DNA from: Peptoniphilus_A harei_B
Lineage (GTDB): Bacteria; Bacillota; Clostridia; Tissierellales; Peptoniphilaceae
Direction: 5' to 3'
Assembly (NCBI GenBank): GCA_032560695.1
Contig: JAWGHR010000007.1
Location: forward strand, 1 to 64,000
DNA: 64,000 bases
In this document: one piece after another, positions 48,614 through 57,155 of the stretch
Layout of the letters: the number at the start of each line of letters is the position of its first letter
How positions within the stretch are numbered: position 1 is the first letter of the stretch
The notes under the pieces: generated by a model
What the model saw: the letters and a program-made list of their open reading frames with translations, nothing else
What the model was told of the DNA's origin: nothing
The model's database searches: none
Position numbers and translations under genes: made by a program

Positions 48614-49324
48614 TTAATCTTCCTTCTTCACTAATTTTACGATTCCTGACTTATAAAAAGAGTAGGAAATTAGAAGTGTCACAACTAACATAATTAACAT
48701 GGCATAACCTTCTTTTCCTGCTATTGGCATTACTAAGAAGTTAAAAGCATATACTATTGCTAAAGCTACAATTGCTATTAATGGTCTTCTTGGTGCCTTG
48801 TATTTTGAACCTGCACTTGTTGAAATAAAGGCAGAAATTCCCATTGAACCATATAGAGCTGGTAAAATATAAGTTGTGGCTGTTGCAACAGTTTCTGTTT
48901 GAAGGATTGGTTTTAATGGTGCCAAAAGAATAACTCCAATTACTATAGTAATCATTGAAACCATTCCTGAAACTGTTACTGCAATCATTCCCATAACGTC
49001 TGCTTCTTCTGTACCAGGAGTTGCATCTACAGTTGCAATTGCTGAAAGGTAGCAAGGGAATTTAATATTCATTACATTTCCTAAAATTGAATTAAGATAA
49101 CATGTCGTACCACCTATAGGTATCATTGTAAGTTGTTCTGCAAGTGCTGTTGGTACGAATAACGCAAGTAATGGTCCTGCCACTGACCCAATAAGTGACC
49201 ACTCCGGCCACATTCCATAAATTGTACACATTATAGCTGGTATACCAAGCATTAGTGTCATTGCAATTAAAGTTGCAATAATTCCGTATCTGTAAGTATT
49301 TCTCATATAATTTGACATTTGCAT
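48614..49324 (-). CDS. membrane protein, partner of the DUF5058 protein
   Basis: A 236-residue protein with six to seven hydrophobic segments. I recognise no named family. LALFVPTALAEQLTMIPIGG and MISITIVIG-type helices suggest a transporter component. AGGAGG precedes the ATG at 49324. It is two bases downstream of the DUF5058 gene, and glutaminase follows one base later, so the two membrane proteins are probably a two-subunit carrier for an amino acid or peptide used by this operon. Confidence 0.7.
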   Translation of the reverse strand: MQMSNYMRNTYRYGIIATLIAMTLMLGIPAIMCTIYGMWPEWSLIGSVAGPLLALFVPTALAEQLTMIPIGGTTCYLNSILGNVMNIKFPCYLSAIATVDATPGTEEADVMGMIAVTVSGMVSMITIVIGVILLAPLKPILQTETVATATTYILPALYGSMGISAFISTSAGSKYKAPRRPLIAIVALAIVYAFNFLVMPIAGKEGYAMLIMLVVTLLISYSFYKSGIVKLVKKED

Positions 49325-49326
49325 AA

Positions 49327-50052
49327 TTAACCTCCTATTCCCATATTAGTAAAAACAACTGCGGCTGCCATTGCTCCAACAAGGGCAAAGGACATTGTAA
49401 AATCGTTTAACCATGAAATTTTATACTTTGCTGCAAGCTTTGAACAAATAACAGTAATGAGCATACTAACTATAATTGTAAGTAAGTGAATTTTTGACTT
49501 CACTGATTGAACTGGAACGAATACGGACATCATACCAATTACAAGAACTGATAAGGCAAGGTCTACAAAAGGTGTGTCCTTTTCTCCAGCCTTAAGTACT
49601 CCTGTATGTACTCTTTTAAGAGCAAAAATGTTGAAAACCATTCCAGCCATAATAGAAATACTCATTACAAACATAATTGCTCCAATTACAGTCGATGTAC
49701 CATTTGCTAGGAAGTCCTCAAATCCAGAAAAACCTGCTCCTTTTACAGAAAGGTCTGCTGCCATTAGTTCATAAGGTAAAGAACCTACAACTGAAAGTCT
49801 AAACCATGGCCATGGTACTCCAAGAATTGGTGCAAGAGTAATAAGTCCAATAATAACAGAAATTGATGGTACTATTGAAAAAATTACTGAAGATCTAATT
49901 ACAGAATTAATCTTGTCCTGCGTAATGTTCAATTCTTTTGCTCTTTTAATTGCTCTTTTGCAAAAAAAGATACACATTCCAAAAATTATAGCTAACGATA
50001 CTCCAACTAAAAGATAAAGTGGTTTTGAATTTAAAATACTTAATAAATCCAT
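49327..50052 (-). CDS. DUF5058-family membrane protein
   Basis: A 241-residue, six-segment protein that fits the DUF5058 pattern: a charged cytoplasmic loop (KRAIKRAKELNITQDKI), SSVIFSIVPSISVIIGLITL, then RLSVVGSLPYELMAADL. DUF5058 genes are often found next to M20 hydrolases, as here. ATG 50052 follows AAAGGAGATGA. It is the first gene of the six-gene operon; the promoter is not clear-cut (TATAAT at 50125-50130 on the minus strand is the best -10 candidate). Confidence 0.8.
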   Translation of the reverse strand: MDLLSILNSKPLYLLVGVSLAIIFGMCIFFCKRAIKRAKELNITQDKINSVIRSSVIFSIVPSISVIIGLITLAPILGVPWPWFRLSVVGSLPYELMAADLSVKGAGFSGFEDFLANGTSTVIGAIMFVMSISIMAGMVFNIFALKRVHTGVLKAGEKDTPFVDLALSVLVIGMMSVFVPVQSVKSKIHLLTIIVSMLITVICSKLAAKYKISWLNDFTMSFALVGAMAAAVVFTNMGIGG

Positions 50053-50274
50053 AAACTCATCTCCTTTCAAAAAATTTCGAATCTATTAAATCCTTTAAGC
50101 AAAGACTCAATGTTCGATATATTTATTATAACTAAGATTTAATTTAAATTAAACCGTGATTTAGTAAAATAATATAATAAATTATTAATTCTTCGTTTTA
50201 ATCAATTTTTGCCTTTTTTATGTACAAAATTTCTGTATACTATAATAATTTTTACATCATGTAAAATTTTTCTT

Positions 50275-50305
50275 AATAAAAAAGAACTCCCTACTCAGGA
50301 GTCCT
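50275..50305 (-). terminator. intrinsic terminator after pyrD
   Basis: On the minus strand AGGACTCCT pairs with AGGGAGTTCT (one G.T pair) and is followed by six Ts. Confidence 0.82.
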
Positions 50306-50325
50306 GAAATTAAAATTTATAATTT

Positions 50326-51231
50326 TTAAACTAATTTTTTTATAAAGTCATTTATATTTTTATTTTTTTCTTCCAAATAGCTTTCAAGATCTGTGATAAT
50401 TTCTGCTCCTCCATTGGGATTCATGAAGTTATAGGTTCCAACCTCTACAGCTGTGGCACCTGCCATCAAAAACTCTAAGACGTCCCTGTAGTTAGATATG
50501 CCTCCCATGCCAATTATTGGAATATCTACATTTTTTGCAACTTGATGAAGGATCCTTAAAGCAATTGGTTTTACTGCTGGACCTGATAGGCCTGCGTAAG
50601 TATTTTCAAAGGGAATTTCTTCTCTATCTAAATCAATGGCCATGCCGAGAATTGTGTTTATAAGGGAAAGACCTGTTGCACCTTCGGCTTCCACTGCCTT
50701 GGCTATGCCAACAATGTCGCCAGCATTAGGAGATAATTTTACAAAAACTTTTTTGTTTGTAACCTTCATAACTTCTCTAACAACTTTTGCGGCAGAGTCC
50801 TTGTCCATTCCAAAGGCCATGCCACCTTCCTTAACGTTAGGGCAAGATATATTTAATTCAATGGCTGCAAAGTCATAGTCATTTAAAATTTCTGCTGACT
50901 CAATATACTCTTCTATGGTATTGCCACCAAGGTTTACAAAGACTTCTGTCCCAAGTTTATTCATGTCGTGGATTTTTGTCTTAACAAATTCTTCAACTCC
51001 TGGGTTCTCGAGTCCTATTGAGTTTAAAATCCCCGATGGAGTTTCCCAAATTCTTATTCCATCATTTCCCTTCTTAGGATGTCTTGTGATCCCCTTGGAA
51101 GAAATTCCCCCTAAGATTTTTGGGTCGTAAAAGTCTTTAAACTCTTCTCCAAATCCATAAGTTCCACTTGCCATTATTATTGGATTTTTTAATTTTATCC
51201 CTGCTAAATCTATTTCAGTCCTAGAAGTCAA
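50326..51231 (-). CDS. pyrD: dihydroorotate dehydrogenase B, catalytic subunit
   Basis: Oxidises dihydroorotate to orotate in pyrimidine synthesis, using NAD through PyrK. The class 1B enzyme (301 residues) has KLKNPIIMASGTYGFG at the N-terminus, NLGGNTIEEYIE, the catalytic cysteine in ELNISCPNVKEGGMAFG and VKLSPNAGDI, and the GMGGISNYRD and AVEVGTYNF FMN-phosphate motifs. The start is TTG 51231, overlapping pyrK by 11 bases, with GGGGAG as its site. Confidence 0.95.
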   Translation of the reverse strand: MTSRTEIDLAGIKLKNPIIMASGTYGFGEEFKDFYDPKILGGISSKGITRHPKKGNDGIRIWETPSGILNSIGLENPGVEEFVKTKIHDMNKLGTEVFVNLGGNTIEEYIESAEILNDYDFAAIELNISCPNVKEGGMAFGMDKDSAAKVVREVMKVTNKKVFVKLSPNAGDIVGIAKAVEAEGATGLSLINTILGMAIDLDREEIPFENTYAGLSGPAVKPIALRILHQVAKNVDIPIIGMGGISNYRDVLEFLMAGATAVEVGTYNFMNPNGGAEIITDLESYLEEKNKNINDFIKKLV

Positions 51232-51922
51232 TTAAATCACTCCCCTTAAATATTGGTCCTTCCTTGCAAGATCTTTTCCTACCCTTCTTTGTCTCACAAG
51301 AACATGATAAGCAGGCACCAACTCCACATCCCATTCTCTTTTCTAATGAAACATAAGTAGTGATGTCATGGTCTTTTGCAAGTTCAACAACTTTTTTCAT
51401 CATAATTTCTGGTCCACAAGTGTAAATTAAGTCGTGGTTTTCGAAATCAATTATATCTGTTATGAAGCCGCCTTTTTTTATTTTTATGTCACAACTAATA
51501 TCCTTAAAGGCATTTTCAAGTTCCAGTTCTTCTCTTTCCCCAATGTAGAGAGTAATTTTTGAATTTGGTTTAAGTTTTTGAATTTCCTTAATTAGATAGT
51601 GGAAGGGAGCAACTCCAACTCCACCACCAACTAGGGCAACTTCATCTAGGTTGGCGTAAAAAGCATTTCCAAAGGGACCAAATAATTTTATCTCGTCGCC
51701 TTTCTTTAAACTTTCAAGGATCCTTGTTCCCTCTCCTCTTTTTTCAATTAAGAAGTCAACTCCTTCTGTAACGTCATAAACTGAAATCGGTCTTGAAAGA
51801 GTTGGGTAAGAATCCCATGCCCTTAGCATAAAAAATTGTCCTGGATAAACTTTTACATCTAAGTCTGTTCTCAGTATGAAGTAGTCCTTGCATACATCAA
51901 TGTTTTCTATTATCTTTGCCAT
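51221..51922 (-). CDS. pyrK: dihydroorotate dehydrogenase B, electron-transfer subunit
   Basis: Iron-sulfur flavoprotein that passes electrons from PyrD to NAD. FAD-binding RPISVYD and NAD-binding EVALVGGGVGVAPF are followed by the [2Fe-2S] cysteines in RMGCGVGACLSCSCETKKG and a last cysteine at KRSCKEGP. ATG 51922 follows GGAG by six bases and lies one base past the pyrI stop. Confidence 0.95.
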   Translation of the reverse strand: MAKIIENIDVCKDYFILRTDLDVKVYPGQFFMLRAWDSYPTLSRPISVYDVTEGVDFLIEKRGEGTRILESLKKGDEIKLFGPFGNAFYANLDEVALVGGGVGVAPFHYLIKEIQKLKPNSKITLYIGEREELELENAFKDISCDIKIKKGGFITDIIDFENHDLIYTCGPEIMMKKVVELAKDHDITTYVSLEKRMGCGVGACLSCSCETKKGRKRSCKEGPIFKGSDLIDF

Positions 51923-51923
51923 A

Positions 51924-52355
51924 TCATTCTCCATATGTGGTTATTGTGTCACAATATTCGCACTTGTATTCTTTCTTGTCCCTGCTGTATAAGAAGAACT
52001 TGTGACCTGGTATTTCTCTCTCAGAGTTTGTGATACATCTTGGGTTCTTGCAAGTCAAGACATCTTCCACAACCTCTGGCATTTCCATGCGAATTTTTTT
52101 CACTCTTTCCCCATCTTCAATAAAGTTTACTGTTGTGTGAGGAGCAATTAGTCCTAGGACTGTGAAGTCCAGGTCGTAGTCAGTTTCTATTTTTATTAGG
52201 TCCTTCTTGCCCATGGAAGTTGAGAAAATATTTTGCATAAGTACAACTGCATCTGTGACTTTGTCGAGTTCAAGGGCCTTATAAAGAACGTGAGCCCTAC
52301 CAGCTTCTATGTGGTCAAGTACAATTCCCTTTTTTATTTTTGAAACATTTATCAT
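51924..52355 (-). CDS. pyrI: aspartate carbamoyltransferase regulatory subunit
   Basis: Zinc-binding regulatory chain that confers nucleotide control on PyrB. The 143-residue protein has the N-terminal allosteric domain (IKKGIVLDHIEAGRA) and the four zinc cysteines in CKNPRCI and CEYCDT near the C-terminus. It overlaps pyrB by four bases (ATGA). A separate PyrI is more usual in Gram-negatives and archaea but occurs in several Clostridia. Confidence 0.95.
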   Translation of the reverse strand: MINVSKIKKGIVLDHIEAGRAHVLYKALELDKVTDAVVLMQNIFSTSMGKKDLIKIETDYDLDFTVLGLIAPHTTVNFIEDGERVKKIRMEMPEVVEDVLTCKNPRCITNSEREIPGHKFFLYSRDKKEYKCEYCDTITTYGE

Positions 52356-53263
52356 TTTGTAACCTCCAAAAGTTTCATGATCAGTGCCATCCTACCATAC
52401 ATTCCAAATTTTGTTTGCTCAAAGTAAACTGCTCGAGGGTCTTTATCCACTTCTGGCGCAATTTCATTTACTCTTGGTAGAGGATGAAGGATAATCATGT
52501 CTTCTTTCGCATTTTTTAATTTCTCTTCAGTTAAGATGTAGTAGTCCTTTAACCTTTCATACTCATCTGAAGAAACAAATCTTTCCTTTTGAACTCTTGA
52601 CATGTAGAGGACGTCTAAGTCATCTATTACACTTACAAGGTCCCTAGTCTCCTTGTAGTTTTCCTCGTCTATAAAGTTCTTAAAAGGATCTGGCATCTTG
52701 AGTTCTTCTGGCGAAATAAAAATAAATTTCACATTTTCATATCGGTTAAGGGCTCTCACAAGAGAGTGAATTGTCCTTCCAAATTTTAAGTCACCACAAA
52801 GTCCCACAGTTAAGTTGTCAAAGGATTTTTTGTAATGCCTAATTGTTATTAAGTCTGCAAGAGTTTGAGTTGGGTGGAAGTGTCCACCGTCTCCTGCATT
52901 TATAATTGGCATGGTCTTCACAGTCTTTGATGCCATAAGGGCTGCCCCTTCCTTAGGGTGACGCATGGCACAAATATCTGCATAGTTTTCTATAACTCTA
53001 ATTGTATCAAGTAGGGTCTCTCCTTTTGTCGATGAACTTACACCTGCGTCAGAAAAACCAATTACTTGTCCTCCCAATCTTAGCATGGCAGTCTCAAAGG
53101 AAAGTCTTGTCCTAGTGGAAGGCTCAAAAAAAAGACTAGCCAATAACTTATTGTCGCAAACGTGAGAATAATTATCTGGATTTGCAATAATGTCATCAAC
53201 TAGTCTAAAAATTTCTTCGTATTCTTCAGTTGTAAAATCTAGTGGCTCAATTAAATGTTTCAT
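52352..53263 (-). CDS. pyrB: aspartate carbamoyltransferase catalytic subunit
   Basis: Makes carbamoyl-aspartate from carbamoyl phosphate and aspartate. The 303-residue enzyme carries the carbamoyl-phosphate site FFEPSTRTRLSFETA near residue 47, NAGDGGHFHPTQTLADL, and HPLPRVNEIAPEVD at the end. ATG 53263 follows GGAGG by five bases. It is the first gene of pyrBIKD; the carbamoyl-phosphate synthase, pyrC, pyrE and pyrF are not in the window. Confidence 0.96.
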   Translation of the reverse strand: MKHLIEPLDFTTEEYEEIFRLVDDIIANPDNYSHVCDNKLLASLFFEPSTRTRLSFETAMLRLGGQVIGFSDAGVSSSTKGETLLDTIRVIENYADICAMRHPKEGAALMASKTVKTMPIINAGDGGHFHPTQTLADLITIRHYKKSFDNLTVGLCGDLKFGRTIHSLVRALNRYENVKFIFISPEELKMPDPFKNFIDEENYKETRDLVSVIDDLDVLYMSRVQKERFVSSDEYERLKDYYILTEEKLKNAKEDMIILHPLPRVNEIAPEVDKDPRAVYFEQTKFGMYGRMALIMKLLEVTK

Positions 53264-53320
53264 CCTAACCTCCATCTAATATTTTATCTTTTCCATATTA
53301 CTTCAAATTTTTATAATTGT

Positions 53321-53351
53321 AAAGTATAATAGAAAAAATATGTTATACTTT
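53321..53351. promoter_or_regulatory. inverted repeat and divergent promoters between pyrB and the kinase gene
   Basis: AAAGTATAA (53321-53329) and TTATACTTT (53343-53351) are perfect nine-base inverted arms separated by 13 bases. On the plus strand the right arm supplies an extended -10 (TG-T-TATACT); on the minus strand the left arm supplies TATACT toward pyrB. It could be an operator shared by both directions. Confidence 0.55.
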
Positions 53352-53377
53352 AATTAATTAAAATTTAAGGAGCAATT

Positions 53378-53914
53378 ATGATTTATTTAATACTAGGGCA
53401 CTCTGGCTCAGGCAAGTCTACTATAAGAAATGCCTTGACCTCTCACGGAATAGAAAAAATAATTACTTACACAACTAGAAAACCAAGAATCTCTGAAGTT
53501 GATGGGATGGATTATAACTTCATTGACTCAGATCTTTTTAAGAAGATGGACAAGGACAATTTATTTATTGGGACAACTTGCTACGTGGGAAATTATTATT
53601 CAACTCTAAAGGAAGACCTTGAAAAGAATAACAACCTGGATAAGGACTGCGTAATTGTAGTAGACAAGGAAGGCGTCATAGCTATAAAAAAAGAATTTGA
53701 AAATGCCAAATCAATTTATCTAAAGTGCTCAAGGGATACTTTGAGGGACAGGATGATAAAGAGACACGACAATGAAAATGATATAGAAAAGAGACTTGAT
53801 GTCTTAGAAAACCTTGACCCCTACGCTGACTACATCATTGATGCTGACAGGGATATAGACTCCGTCTTTGAAGATGTAATTAGCCTTATGAAAAATATCA
53901 AGGAAGGAAAATGA
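53378..53914 (+). CDS. guanylate kinase-like protein
   Basis: A 178-residue P-loop kinase. Walker A is GHSGSGKST at residue 7, followed by TYTTRKPRISEVDGMDYNFI, which resembles the GMP-binding segment of Gmk (TTRxPRxGExxGxDY). Canonical Gmk is about 200 residues and usually lies beside rpoZ and priA; this one is shorter and lies between pyr and rib genes, so it may be a second, divergent nucleotide or GMP-like kinase. AAGGAG precedes the ATG. Confidence 0.78.
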   Translation: MIYLILGHSGSGKSTIRNALTSHGIEKIITYTTRKPRISEVDGMDYNFIDSDLFKKMDKDNLFIGTTCYVGNYYSTLKEDLEKNNNLDKDCVIVVDKEGVIAIKKEFENAKSIYLKCSRDTLRDRMIKRHDNENDIEKRLDVLENLDPYADYIIDADRDIDSVFEDVISLMKNIKEGK

Positions 53915-53925
53915 TTTACTTTTTC

Positions 53926-53953
53926 TTGACAATTTAATTTCTAGTGTTATTAT
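53926..53953 (+). promoter_or_regulatory. promoter of the rib operon
   Basis: TTGACA (53926-53931), 16 bases, TATTAT (53948-53953), preceded by TG-T. It lies 11 bases after the kinase stop and just before the FMN riboswitch. Confidence 0.75.
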
Positions 53954-53973
53954 AAATTTATAAGTTAATAAAA

Positions 53974-54118
53974 CTCTTCAGGGCGAGGTGCAATTCCTCA
54001 CCGGCGGTAAAGTCCGCGAGCGAAAGCTGAATTGGTGCAATTCCAATACCGACAGTATAGTCTGGATGAAAGAAGATAATTTTTTGAATTTTTTGAGCCC
54101 TGCATGGGCTCTTTTTTT
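53974..54118 (+). promoter_or_regulatory. FMN riboswitch (RFN element) with terminator
   Basis: The aptamer shows CTTCAGGGCGAGGTG, CACCGGCGGTAAAGTCCGCG, AGCTGAATTGGTG, ACCGACAGTATAGTCTGGATG and GAAAGAAG, the RFN consensus. The terminator GAGCCC-TGCAT-GGGCTC with seven Ts (54095-54118) ends right before the ribD ribosome-binding site. FMN should shut the operon off. Confidence 0.97.
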
Positions 54119-54130
54119 ATAGGTGATTTA

Positions 54131-55246
54131 ATGTATTTAGAAGATTTTAACGATATTTTTTACATGGAACGTGCCCTTGAAATTGCAAGAGAGGGAACTG
54201 GCAAGACAAAGACCAACCCTCTTGTTGGCTGCGTGATTGTAAAAGATGACAAGATAATTGGCCAAGGCGCCCACCTAAAGTTTGGCGACAACCATGCAGA
54301 AGTAAATGCAATCTTAGATGCAAAGTCTCGTGGTGAAGACATAAGAGGTGCAACCCTTTATGTTAACCTTGAGCCTTGCTCCCACTATGGCAAGACTCCT
54401 CCCTGTGCTGAGAGGATTGTAAAAGAAGGAATAAGAAGAGTTGTCATTGGAACAGCCGACCCCTTTGAAAAAGTTTCTGGCAGGGGAATAAAAATTTTAG
54501 AAAATGCGGGTATTTCTGTTACAGAAGGTCTTTGCGAAGAAGAATGTTTAAACCTAAATGAAAGATTCTTCACTTATTTAAAAAATAAGAGACCCTTTGT
54601 GGTACTAAAGGCTGGCATGTCCCTTGATGGAAAAATTGCAACAGAGTCAGGCGAGTCCCAATGGATTACATCAGAATTTTCACGAGCTCACGGTCATGAA
54701 CTAAGAGGCCAACTTGATGCAATAATGGTGGGAATAGGAACAGTCCTTACTGATGACCCTACTCTTAACACCCGTCATGGTAAATATAAAAATAATCCCA
54801 TAAGGATCATTACAGATTCAAGCTTGAGGATCCCCCTTGATGCCAAAGTCTTAAGAGATGACTTAGATTCAATCGCAATAATAGCAACAACAGAAGCTTG
54901 TGACAAGGATAAGCTAGAAAAATTAAAAGCAATGAAGAATGTTGAAGTCATAATTTGTAAGGAAAAAGACAAGAAGGTTGACCTTAAAGACCTTATGGAA
55001 AGGTTAAAGGACTACGACATCTCCTCCATCCTACTTGAAGGTGGAAGGACCTTAAATGCAGAGATGCTAAAAAATAATTTAGTTGATAAATTTTACTTCT
55101 TCATTTCCCCAATCCTACTTGGATCCAAGGGAATCCCTGCTATAGGAGATCTTGAAATAGACGAGCTAAAGGATGCAATAAGGATTAAGGACATGAAGTC
55201 CGAAAAATTATTTGATGACATACTTGTCACTGGAAGGTGTGATTAA
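54131..55246 (+). CDS. ribD: bifunctional riboflavin deaminase/reductase RibD
   Basis: Second and third steps of riboflavin synthesis: deamination and reduction of the pyrimidine. The N-terminal deaminase has NHAEVNAILDA and PCSHYGKTPPCAERI (zinc site); the C-terminal reductase has LKAGMSLDGKIAT and ILLEGGRTLNAEML. The 371-residue length is standard. ATG 54131 follows AGGTGATTT directly after the riboswitch terminator. First gene of ribD-ribE-ribBA-ribH-HAD. Confidence 0.96.
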   Translation: MYLEDFNDIFYMERALEIAREGTGKTKTNPLVGCVIVKDDKIIGQGAHLKFGDNHAEVNAILDAKSRGEDIRGATLYVNLEPCSHYGKTPPCAERIVKEGIRRVVIGTADPFEKVSGRGIKILENAGISVTEGLCEEECLNLNERFFTYLKNKRPFVVLKAGMSLDGKIATESGESQWITSEFSRAHGHELRGQLDAIMVGIGTVLTDDPTLNTRHGKYKNNPIRIITDSSLRIPLDAKVLRDDLDSIAIIATTEACDKDKLEKLKAMKNVEVIICKEKDKKVDLKDLMERLKDYDISSILLEGGRTLNAEMLKNNLVDKFYFFISPILLGSKGIPAIGDLEIDELKDAIRIKDMKSEKLFDDILVTGRCD

Positions 55247-55883
55247 AATTTTCACAGGAATTATTGAAGAAATTGGAAGCCTTAGTGACATTAAAAGAGA
55301 AAGCGACCTCTACAGCCTAAGAGTTGCTTGCAGCAAAGTTTTAGAGGGAACTAAGAGGGGCGATTCTATTGCAACAAATGGAGTTTGCCTAACTGTCACA
55401 GAATTAGGTCAAGACTTTTACAAGGCAGATGTTATGGTTGAGACAATAAATTCTACAACTTTTAAAAATTTAAAAAGAGGAGAAAAACTAAATCTTGAAA
55501 GAGCCCTAAGCCCTTCAAAGAGGCTTGACGGCCACATAGTCCAAGGCCATGTTGATGGACTTGGAGAGATAATTTCTATCCTCAACCACGAAAATGAAAT
55601 TGTCTACAGGATAAAGTTTGACTCAGACAATTTTAAGTACATTGCCCCCAAAGGATCTATTGCACTTGACGGTATAAGTCTTACAGTCTCAAAGGTTGGA
55701 GAAAAATATTTTGAAGTTTCAATTATTCCAACAACTATTAGGGACACCAATCTCATAAATAAAAAAGTTGGAGACATGATTAATATAGAGACAGATATAA
55801 TTGGTCGCTATGTCTACAATTTTGTAAATACAAAAAGTGAAAGCAAAATTACTAAATCATTTTTACTAGAAAATGGTTTTTAA
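55239..55883 (+). CDS. ribE: riboflavin synthase alpha chain
   Basis: Final step, dismutating two 6,7-dimethyl-8-ribityllumazine molecules to riboflavin. Two homologous lumazine-binding domains are seen, starting FTGIIEEIGSLS and, near residue 100, DGHIVQGHVDGLG. Relatives begin MFTGII. I place the start at GTG 55239, which overlaps ribD by eight bases, but its GGAAGG site is almost adjacent, so an upstream start (ATG 55215) inside ribD is possible. The protein body is certain; only the first residues are in doubt. Confidence 0.9.
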   Translation: MIKIFTGIIEEIGSLSDIKRESDLYSLRVACSKVLEGTKRGDSIATNGVCLTVTELGQDFYKADVMVETINSTTFKNLKRGEKLNLERALSPSKRLDGHIVQGHVDGLGEIISILNHENEIVYRIKFDSDNFKYIAPKGSIALDGISLTVSKVGEKYFEVSIIPTTIRDTNLINKKVGDMINIETDIIGRYVYNFVNTKSESKITKSFLLENGF

Positions 55884-55899
55884 ATTGAGAGGAGATAAA

Positions 55900-57111
55900 A
55901 TGAAAGTTAATTCTATTGAAGAAGTTGTTGAAGCTCTTAAAAAGGGCGAAATCATTATAGTAACTGACGAGCCAGACAGAGAAAACGAAGGCGACATGAT
56001 CCAGGCAGCAGAGTTTGCCACTGGAGAAAGTCTAAACACAATGGCTTCCCTTGCCAAGGGCCTAATCTGTATGCCAATGTCAAAGGAGTATGCAGAAAAG
56101 TTAAAATTAAATCAAATGGTTGCAGACAACACCGATAACCACGAAACTGCCTTTACAGTTTCCGTTGACCACGTAGACACAACTACTGGGATCTCAGCTT
56201 GGGAAAGAGCCCTAACTGCCAACAAACTTGCAGAAGATGACGCAAAGCCAGAAGACTTTAGAAGACCTGGTCACATGTTCCCCCTTGTTGCAAAAAAAGA
56301 TGGGATTTTTGTGAGACGTGGCCACACTGAAGCAACTGTTGACCTTTTGAAAATTGCTGGCCTCAAGGAAGTTGGACTTTGCTGTGAAATCATGCAAGAC
56401 GATGGCCACATGATGCGTGGTGAAGACCTCTTTAAACTTGCCCAAGAGCTTGACATGAAGATAACAACAACTGAAGAGCTTCTCCTTTATAGAAAGAGAC
56501 ACGAAAAAATCGTAGAAAAAGTTGCTGAGGCTAAACTTCCAACAAGGTTTGGAGACTTTAGGGCACACGCCTACATTGATAAGGTAACTGGCGAACACCA
56601 CATTGCCCTTGTCAAGGGAGAAATTGGAGATGGCATGGACGTCCTAACAAGAGTCCACTCTGAATGTCTAACAGGTGACTGCTTCGGCTCATCAAGATGT
56701 GACTGCGGCAACCAACTCCACCTTGCTATGAACCAAATCGACAAGGAAGGAATGGGAATCCTCCTCTACATGCGTCAAGAAGGCCGTGGAATTGGACTTG
56801 TAAATAAGATCAAGGCCTATGCCCTCCAAGACCAAGGCATGGACACAGTTGAGGCAAACTTGGCTCTAGGTTTCCCAGAAGATGCAAGAGACTATTCAAC
56901 TGGTGCACAAATTCTACAAGACCTTGGTGTTAAAGAGTTGAGACTACTCACAAACAATCCAGACAAGGTTTATTCACTTCAAGAATTTGGCATGAAAATA
57001 AAGGAAAGAGTTCCAATAGAAGTCCACTCAACAAAACACGACGAGTTCTATTTGAGGACTAAGGCAGAAAAGATGAACCACATCTTGTCAGAATTTAGTA
57101 ATAATAAATAA
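55900..57111 (+). CDS. ribBA: bifunctional DHBP synthase / GTP cyclohydrolase II
   Basis: Supplies both precursors of the riboflavin pathway. Residues 1-200 are DHBP synthase (VTDEPDRENEGDMIQAA). Residues 205-400 are GTP cyclohydrolase II (GEIGDGMDVLTRVHSECLTG, zinc-binding GDCFGSSRCDCGNQL, MRQEGRGIGLVNKIKAY). ATG 55900 follows GAGGAG; an upstream in-frame start at 55873 overlaps ribE and lacks a site. Confidence 0.97.
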   Translation: MKVNSIEEVVEALKKGEIIIVTDEPDRENEGDMIQAAEFATGESLNTMASLAKGLICMPMSKEYAEKLKLNQMVADNTDNHETAFTVSVDHVDTTTGISAWERALTANKLAEDDAKPEDFRRPGHMFPLVAKKDGIFVRRGHTEATVDLLKIAGLKEVGLCCEIMQDDGHMMRGEDLFKLAQELDMKITTTEELLLYRKRHEKIVEKVAEAKLPTRFGDFRAHAYIDKVTGEHHIALVKGEIGDGMDVLTRVHSECLTGDCFGSSRCDCGNQLHLAMNQIDKEGMGILLYMRQEGRGIGLVNKIKAYALQDQGMDTVEANLALGFPEDARDYSTGAQILQDLGVKELRLLTNNPDKVYSLQEFGMKIKERVPIEVHSTKHDEFYLRTKAEKMNHILSEFSNNK

Positions 57112-57155
57112 GTTAGTAAATTAAAAATAAAATTTAAAATATAATTGGAGGAAAT

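Noticed and set aside
54147..54573. Minus-strand open frames opposite ribD
   Set aside because: They lack ribosome-binding sites and lie opposite a clear ribD frame; similar antisense frames over ftsH, serS, metK and ribBA were dropped for the same reason.
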